DNA from: Otis tarda
Lineage: Eukaryota > Chordata > Aves > Otidiformes > Otididae
Direction: 5' to 3'
Assembly (NCBI GenBank): GCA_026413225.1
Contig: CM048552.1
Coordinates: 22,433,001 to 22,497,000 of the forward strand
Length of the DNA: 64,000 nt
Below the pieces are notes generated by a model. That model was not told where the DNA came from. It searched no databases and saw only the letters and a list, made by a program, of their open reading frames with translations. Position 1 is the stretch's first letter. The number at the start of each line of letters is the position of its first letter. Shown here one piece after another: positions 57,723-64,000 of this stretch. The position numbers and the translations under genes are program-made.

Positions 57723-59735
57723 CAAGAAACTCCTTTAACTCCAATTGACAGTGATCTACACACAAACCAATTGATTACATGGTCAGCCTAAAGTTGTAAT
57801 TGCTGGTACAGATCATGTGCAAGTCTACTTTTTCAAACAGGTAATGGAGAAGAGAAGTGGCATATGACCAAGGCAAAACATAGGCAAGGCATGTGATGTG
57901 AAGGGACAAAAAAAGTACTAAAAAAAGACAACTACTCTGTTGATCTACTTCCAATAATGTAGAAGTCCAATTCTACCTCCAGTTGGTGTGAAGCCATATC
58001 CAAGATCTTAAAGAAAGAGGGCCATTATGAGTTTGCAAGAAAGAAAATCATTGGATATAAGAGGCAGGCTTTTAAAACCATAATTAATGTAGGGCTGACT
58101 GCTGACATGACAAGCCTTTCGCAGAAAGGTTTGCAGAAAGCAAACCATTAAGATACATTCACATAGGTGACTATCTTTTCACTTTACAGTGTTTCATGAA
58201 GAACTTCTACACTACTTACAGTCTTTGTCCAGTTTCAATCCATGTGTGAGATTTAGAAAGTTGTTTGGATTTTTTTTTTTAAGTAGAACTGTCACTATTT
58301 CTTTGTGACTTTCAAAAAATAGTATACAATGCAAAACTAACTTCTATTTATAAAAATGGTAAGATTATAGCAGATACATTACTACTTATCTGCCTTGTTG
58401 AGAGAATGTTTACAAAAATACCACCAGTAGAGGCACAAGATTTGGCAATATTTAAGGAAACAGCAGCTGCATCCTCTGGTTGTTGATGTATTAGTCTGGA
58501 CCAAAACCACAATTTTAGGTGAACGGACAGGTTGCTGAATACCTGCTCTGAAGAAGCACTGCTCTAAACTTGAAAGAGTATTCTCTATCTATTAAAATTC
58601 CATAAGAATTGTCAGCTTTCCCAAAACCAAAAGAAAACATGCTAGTACACCCGAAGGGCTCCACACTGTACATACCTTTCTCTCTCTCTCTCTTTACTTC
58701 CCCTCCCCAAAAGCAGAGAGGCAAGCTTTGCAGCACGCTATGAACAAATGATTTGGGTTATTTCAGATTAAAAAAAAGAATGAAACTCAAAGTCTGGAAC
58801 CTTTCAATAGCCAACAATAAAACCAGAAACACATAAAAAAAACCCACCACCTTTTCAGCAGTGATTTTCCTAGTTACACCAAAAAGCTTATTAACATGGA
58901 AAATCTTAGAGTGTTTGAAATCTACACAATCATACACATAATTCAGTTAGGCGGAAAAGGCAATCTGTAGGGGAGATATCCCTTGTTTAAGTGCAGCGAG
59001 TTTCTGTACATTTTAAAGATAGTTAGAAAAATAAATAAACGTGGAAAAACTCTCTTAATATCAGTAGCATCTCCTGTTATTTGGCTGACTGCTTCTGTTC
59101 ATTGTTATTTTTTTGCTTTGGCTCATAGATTTTGTCTGGCCACTTAGAAAATACCCCTTCCTCATTCAATAGTCCAGAAATGCAAGCTTAATGGGAGAGA
59201 ATATTCTGTTTTCACCTCTCCAATTAGAATGTCAATCCACATTCTCGAGATTCCACATAATAAAGACTTTTATTTATATAAAAGCAATGAGATGCAAAAC
59301 AATTTTACAACTCCTACAAAAGTGAAGTATAAGCAAAAATATCAATTATGACTTGTACTCATAACTTTACAAAAGCATTTATCAGTTACACTGACTGCGT
59401 AACTGCAGTTATAACGATCTCTTGCAAATACATGAGGCCTACTATATATTTTACTTTGCCATCAGCACAAATCCATGTGATCATTACCTTTTTTTCTAAA
59501 GGTATCTTTTCTAAAGCAACACTAGAATACAGATAAAAGAAAAGACAGATGTGTTAAAAATATGATTAATATATTTAAAAGTTATTAGAAAGACATTATT
59601 TACTGTGTTATTCCTTGGCTCCTACCGCTGTAACTATATTGCTGTTTATAAACTGAAAAGCTTTTGAGCCATAATTCAAACAGTTGATTTACTGTACTGG
59701 ATTGTACTCTATTGGCTGCATTTGCAGAATCCAAA
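57723..59735 (-). other. MLC1: Probable MLC1 3' UTR
   Basis: Runs from the stop codon down to the double AATAAA. It contains a CT microsatellite and AT-rich sequence. The length of about 2 kb is in the range of mammalian MLC1 3' UTRs, as far as remembered. Confidence 0.45.
58677..58695 (+). repeat. (CT)n microsatellite
   Basis: TTCTCTCTCTCTCTCTCTTT, about eight units, inside the probable MLC1 3' UTR. Confidence 0.85.
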
Positions 59736-59810
59736 CTACTGAGCCATCTGCACCACAACTGCTTTCCAGGCTTTGTCTTTGTCAAAATCCTTTAAGGTAT
59801 TATTGGAAAC
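59736..59810 (-). CDS. MLC1: MLC1 last coding exon with stop codon
   Basis: Acceptor TTTACTTTTAG, phase 0. It reads VSNNTLKDFDKDKAWKAVVV then QMAQ and TAG. Human MLC1 ends in EFDKEKAWRAVVVQMAQ, so the C-terminus is almost unchanged. The stop codon lies at 59736-59738. The 3' UTR continues toward lower coordinates. Confidence 0.97.
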   Translation of the reverse strand, partial: VSNNTLKDFDKDKAWKAVVVQMAQ

Positions 59811-61781
59811 CTAAAAGTAAACAGATTTCAGACAAATTGAAACATGGAACAATGTTCTGGTTAAAACTGAAGTTCAAGCAAATAAATATCTGAGAATAGC
59901 TACAAGAATGTAAACATAAATAGTTACAGTCTGAGTAATTAAAATATTCTACACATTGTAAATTGTATAGTTTTCTATATTGTATATATATACTTATGAC
60001 ATAAAATACAATAATGTAAATTGTATAATACTTGAGACATTTGTGTCAAAGAAACTTGGCCAAATTCCAATTTTAAACATGTTACTTAGGGCACTCTTTC
60101 AAGATTTTTGCCAAAATGTGACTGAAAGCCCTAGCATCTAAATCTGTAAACCCAAAGTCAGAAATAGCCCCCTATAGTGCAGCTGAAGCAAGATTAACCT
60201 ACATATATGCAAGCAAACTAAGGTCTTGTCTAAGAACACAGATTTCTGAGAAGCCAAAGGGACCTACAACTTCACCTGTAACATTATCCATGTGTCTAAA
60301 TACTAAAAGGTAAGCAAAAAGCTGTTGCTTTTCTGGACAAAGTGCTCCTTTTAGCATTTAACTTGCACCTAATTTCTCAGTCACTCGTGAACTAGGCATA
60401 CTTATGTAAATAATCCCCAGAAGAAATCTGTTTAGCCATGCCACGACCTGTGCTCCAAAATGTGACTTGCGGCAGTGGAAGTGCTGCTGTACTTCATCTT
60501 TTATGCAGCGCGTAACCCTCAGGACACAGATCCAGAAAAAGCAACTTACACCAAAGGTCCTCAGTAGCCTGAGAGGGCATAAATCCACGGCTTCCACTTT
60601 CCATTACCAGCTGTATAATGACTTGACTGAATTTCATTCCCTGCTCCCAGTGTTGTTTCAATGCAGATGCCCTTTCTAGAGCAGACACTGGATCCAGCAC
60701 TCTCTAGTGCTGTGCCACGCAGTCAGTATCCAGCTAACATGAGTTACTCTCTCCTAGTCTTTAAGGATACAGTACTTTGCTCTGTACAGCAGAGGTGAGG
60801 AAAGCCTCGAAGCTACAGCGCTGTGCTAGAAGATGGATGTCATCAGCCTGCACAGGCTGAAGAAAGCTGGATTCCCCCAGTCCCTGAACTAGTGCTCTAG
60901 CCCTGAATGACTATATAAAAAGTGGTAACAGTAATACTGGCACCACCACACTCTAACAAAAGTATGTGCCAAATTTGTATCTGAAAGGATAGCTTGAATG
61001 TGTAAGTGCAGGAGGGAAATGGAGAGAAATACCAATTCTGATCTTTATCACCAACTTTGGTAGTGTGGTTAGGACAAGGAGAGACCTGGGATTCCAGGCA
61101 CCCTACTCTGTGCGCTTCTTCATATTGTCCAGCACAGGTAGCCACTCACTCAGCTTGTCCATTGTTGTTCCTATGCTCCAGGTTCTTAAATCTTCCTATT
61201 CATAGTTTAGGAAACTCAAGAGAACAAACATGGCTTAGTAAATTCACATCCCTACAGCAGGCCTTGCAAAGGTACAACTATATCGACTCCTCTCCTTCCA
61301 TAGCCCAAAACTTCTGCTTGCATTGAAAGGGTTAAACCCATTCCTTCTTTAGTAGATGGCTATCTCATTTCTAGAACACGGGCATGCAAGGCCCATCATC
61401 TTTTCTATAACTTCATTCTGACATATAAATAGCAATTATGGATCTGCATCCTGTGGAGTAGGACTATCATTTTATCTTAGTAGAATGATGAACCTCATCT
61501 ATAATTGGGAGCCCCTACTACAAATAAGAACAAAAGGGGGCTTTAACCTTACAACTGTTTTTCTTTTAACAGGATTTGTCACAGATTTACAGATATTGTG
61601 TCTATCATGCCCCAGTTCTCACTTAAACAACAAAATATTATTTATCATAAAATTCATCAGCGCAATAACATCTTCAGTTCTACACAGCAGCTTTTCATTC
61701 TGATCTCAATTAACATGAAACATCTCTTTAAAAAAGTTTAAATACAGGTTTTTAAATTTTATAATGGGTATGAATACATAC
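59811..61781. other. Last coding intron of MLC1
   Basis: GT-AG intron; starts GTATGT and ends TTTTAG on the minus strand. It includes GC-richer sequence at 60500-61330 with no recognised exon or repeat. Confidence 0.75.
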
Positions 61782-61949
61782 CTCTGTTGTTCTGTATTCC
61801 TGTTTCTTAACCTGTGACGCTGTCCATGATGAATCATGTAGTTTCATTTTTGTCTTGTAATTTACACACTGTATTACAGTTCCAATAGTAAGGCATGCCT
61901 GAATTAGCAGCATCAACATCAGAAGCAACAGGAGCACATCATAAGATTG
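61782..61949 (-). CDS. MLC1: MLC1 penultimate coding exon, last membrane helix
   Basis: 56 codons, phase 0 at both ends; acceptor TCTGTTTTCAG, donor GAG|GTATGT. It reads [40 protein letters not shown] and [16 protein letters not shown]. Human MLC1 has [20 protein letters not shown] and GTAIQC at the same place. The leucine-rich stretch is the last membrane helix; what follows is cytosolic and less conserved. Confidence 0.96.
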
Positions 61950-62217
61950 CTGAAAACAGAGATATGAGTATGTTGTTAGCTACTTGAATAAAATATTTTC
62001 TGCTATTCCTACTCCCATATTCTTGATATTTTAATCGAGATTTCATTTTTAACTCAAGTTATAATTTGCAGTTTATTTTGGCATGAAGTATCAATTAAAA
62101 TTTTAGTGCCTGAGTTTGCTTAAAGTAGAACGGATTGATATTTTTTAACAAAATGTTCATTTGATCTTTTCCTCTAGAAATAGAATAGAACTGAGGAAAG
62201 TATTCTGTAAAATATAG

Positions 62218-62345
62218 AGCCTCACTGCTGGTTCTGACCTGAGCAACTCCACAGGTATGCCTGGGCCTGGCCCTGTGCCTTGCTGGCTCTGACCTTGCCC
62301 TGCTGACCTGAATTCCTGGCTGACCTTGGATCTGCCTCACTACTG
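62218..62345 (+). repeat. CTGACC-rich tract
   Basis: GCTGGTTCTGACCTGAGC, GCTGGCTCTGACCTTGCC, GCTGACCTGAATTCC and GGCTGACCTTGGATCTGC recur irregularly over about 130 bp in the MLC1 intron between 63365 and 61949. It is GC-richer than its surroundings. No known element was recognised. Confidence 0.5.
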
Positions 62346-62549
62346 TGGACTTGTCTGGCAATTACTGAACTACTGCCTGAACGTAGTTACCATGGCTGGA
62401 CCTGCCTTGTTCTTCTTTTTTTGAGTGCTGTAGGACTGTACCCCTTGCCAATGAGGTCACTGTGCTTGTCTGCCTTGCTGTCACCTTCCGTTTGATTGTT
62501 CACCCTTCTCTGCAGAGCACCCCACTCTTGCTGCATCCAGACACAAAGT

Positions 62550-62665
62550 AGCATAAGAAGGTAAGAAATGCTCTGCAGGGTCACACCAGCAGTCTAGACA
62601 GTCCAGTCCTCTGTCTCCAACATGTGCAAGGTCCACTTCCTGAGGTCCCACAACACACTATGCTC
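62550..62665 (+). mobile_element. Old LINE 3' tail remnant
   Basis: AGCATAAGAAGGTAAGAAAT, then GGGTCACACCAGCAGTCTAG-ACAGTCCAGTCCTCTGTCTC and CAACATGTGCAAGG, follows the same reptile/bird tail (ATAAGAAC...GGGTCAGACCA...CAGTATCCTGTCTCCAAC). Lies in the MLC1 intron. Confidence 0.5.
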
Positions 62666-63364
62666 CTCCAGTATCAGAACAGGATCATATATTGAAAAGC
62701 TGGTTTTCCAGTCCCTAAGATCTCAGTTTAACTAACATTTTCCCTCTCTTCTAAAATTACAATACTACTTAAAGACTAGTGGGTACGAAGAGTCAAGACT
62801 TATTGACACTGTTTTAATACTCATGAATGATTCTTCGAATGTCATCACAGATTGCTAAACACTTCGACAGTAAAGTCCAAGAAAGATCTTCAGCAACGCA
62901 CTGGTAACACTTCATATTGAAATGTTTTAGGATTTGCAAAATTTTTTTTCTTCTCTGCCCCAATCCAGGCTTTAAATGAATCCATGTGTAAACTTAGAAT
63001 CCCAGACCCAACTGTTGATACATATCCTAAGAAACAGAAAAATGTATTCTTCAAGTAAACCTAGACTTTTTAATTTATATACTACAAATTCATAAAAACC
63101 TCAACAAGTCCAGCATATTACATCTTATTTTTACTGATTCTTTAGAATAATATCCTAATTTTTAAACTATAATTCCAGAGCAGCAATAGCTTAAACATCG
63201 TTAAAATGGTGTCATTAATTACATAAGAGTTCTTGAATAATCTCTGTAACATTTTATTCAATCTTTATAATGCAGTACCATGTCTTCTTATACTTCCTAA
63301 TTCATTCTTGTGTTGCTACTGTTATAGATAGATGTTAATTTTTCAACTGCATAAAAATACATAC

Positions 63365-63487
63365 TTTAACAGCAGGTGGATAATTTTTAAAGATGTCAAC
63401 AACTTGCATGATACTGAAGGACAAGTATGCAGAAGCGGTGAACAACAATGGAGAGGTAACACTGCTAATGGCAATCAGGACCTCAAC
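63365..63487 (-). CDS. MLC1: MLC1 antepenultimate exon seen (third from the end)
   Basis: 41 codons, phase 0 at both ends; acceptor TTTTATTTTTAG, donor AAA|GTATGT. It reads [40 protein letters not shown] and K. Human MLC1 has [20 protein letters not shown] and FSIMRIVEMFKDYPPAIK, so only a handful of residues differ. It contains a predicted membrane helix over [21 protein letters not shown]. Confidence 0.97.
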
Positions 63488-64000
63488 CTAAAAATAAAAT
63501 AATAAATGTTAAATAAGAATGAAAATAAGTTAACTCAGCTCACTTTGGTTTGTGAGCTGTATCTCCTTGAAACAAGCATAATAAAAGTGTGTACAAGTGT
63601 ATAAGATTACACATATGAGACAAATATTAAGTCATCCACAATTGCATGGAGAGACAAAAGCAAGTTTTGAATAAATTAAGTTTCCTAACAAAATACTGTT
63701 GTTTTGTAATTTATTTTCCATTTAATATAGATGATGAGGTTTTTGTTTGATTTTAAAAGTGCCTTTCATATGCAGATAGAAGAAGCAATACCCAATTTAG
63801 AAAGCCAGTACAGAAGTATTATTTTATTCTTCAGTTTGTATGAAATAATGAGAACTAACAAGCAGATATTGCAGACTTACAACCTAAAATAACTATGCAA
63901 ATAAATTTTGAGTGCTTTGAGGCAAATCTATTGCAATACAATAGCACTCAAGTTTTCATTCAAATATCATCCCTACAGGATCAAATTCTGACTTCAGTTG
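63488..64000. other. MLC1 intron, upstream end of window
   Basis: AT-rich intron sequence above the exon at 63365-63487. The preceding MLC1 exon (ending near AECPSKCL in human) is not in the window. Confidence 0.75.

Larger units (their letters stand above)
61950..63364. other. MLC1 intron between the two membrane-helix exons
   Basis: GT-AG intron holding the CTGACC-rich tract and an old LINE tail. No other exon, since both flanking exons are phase 0 and the human protein is continuous across the join. Confidence 0.8.
57690..63487 (-). other. MLC1: MLC1 gene, 3' part
   Basis: Three coding exons and a probable 2-kb 3' UTR of MLC1, a multi-pass membrane protein. In mammals it sits in astrocyte end-feet with GlialCAM and modulates volume-regulated anion current; human loss causes megalencephalic leukoencephalopathy with subcortical cysts. 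The window holds the last 121 codons: two membrane helices and the cytosolic C-terminus. The upstream exons lie beyond 64000. Identification rests on near-identity to the remembered human C-terminal sequence. Confidence 0.95.

Noticed and set aside
1..64000. Bacterial-type systems, CRISPR arrays, phage genes, tRNA or rRNA genes
   Set aside because: No direct-repeat arrays, cloverleaf sequences or long coding ORFs; the window is vertebrate intron and intergenic DNA.

Overview
This is a non-coding-rich piece of a bird nuclear genome. The evidence is CR1 retrotransposon copies with the avian 3' tail built on ATTCTATG units, a solitary avian ERVL-like LTR, AT-rich introns, and multi-exon genes with GT-AG introns. 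There are no operons, CRISPR arrays, phage genes or long bacterial-type ORFs. Nearly all ORFs above 60 codons are chance or lie inside repeats; the real coding sequence is in short exons, found here by combining splice signals, reading phase and protein similarity.

Two host genes can be read, both on the minus strand. (1) An interleukin-17 receptor E-like gene (IL17REL). It has 15 proposed coding exons, from a signal-peptide exon at 48192-48293 down to 6111-6168. Reading phases agree across every junction except one ambiguous one (exon 3 to 4). The product is a secreted or ectodomain protein of about 450 residues, with IL-17-receptor signatures such as LLPCLCIE, IPDARRIQLCPF, AWEPACPV and VDTHPRLCMK. 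No transmembrane or SEFIR exon was found in the remaining 6 kb. (2) The 3' part of MLC1 (the astroglial membrane protein mutated in megalencephalic leukoencephalopathy). It shows three coding exons, 63365-63487, 61782-61949 and 59736-59810, the last with the stop codon; a likely polyadenylation signal lies near 57711-57722. From memory, human chromosome 22q13 has the order IL17REL-TTLL8-MLC1 on one strand. Here the first and last keep that order and orientation, but no TTLL8 exon was recognised between them.

Layout: 1-6110, probable IL17REL 3' intron or UTR with nothing firm; 6111-48294, IL17REL exons and introns, with CR1 copies at 9.7, 15.9, 16.4, 19.8, 37.3, 42.1 and 45.1 kb, an LTR at 28.8-30.0 kb and a MIR-like SINE at 43.6 kb; 48.3-57.7 kb, intergenic, with an ancient CR1/L3-type LINE at 49.8-51.4 kb; 57.7-63.5 kb, MLC1; 63.5-64.0 kb, MLC1 intron.

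Most notable points: a GC-AG intron in IL17REL, a 28-bp micro-exon, an LTR-tail-like segment replacing part of a CR1 copy, and the apparent absence of TTLL8. Gene names rest on remembered protein sequences and synteny; no search was run.
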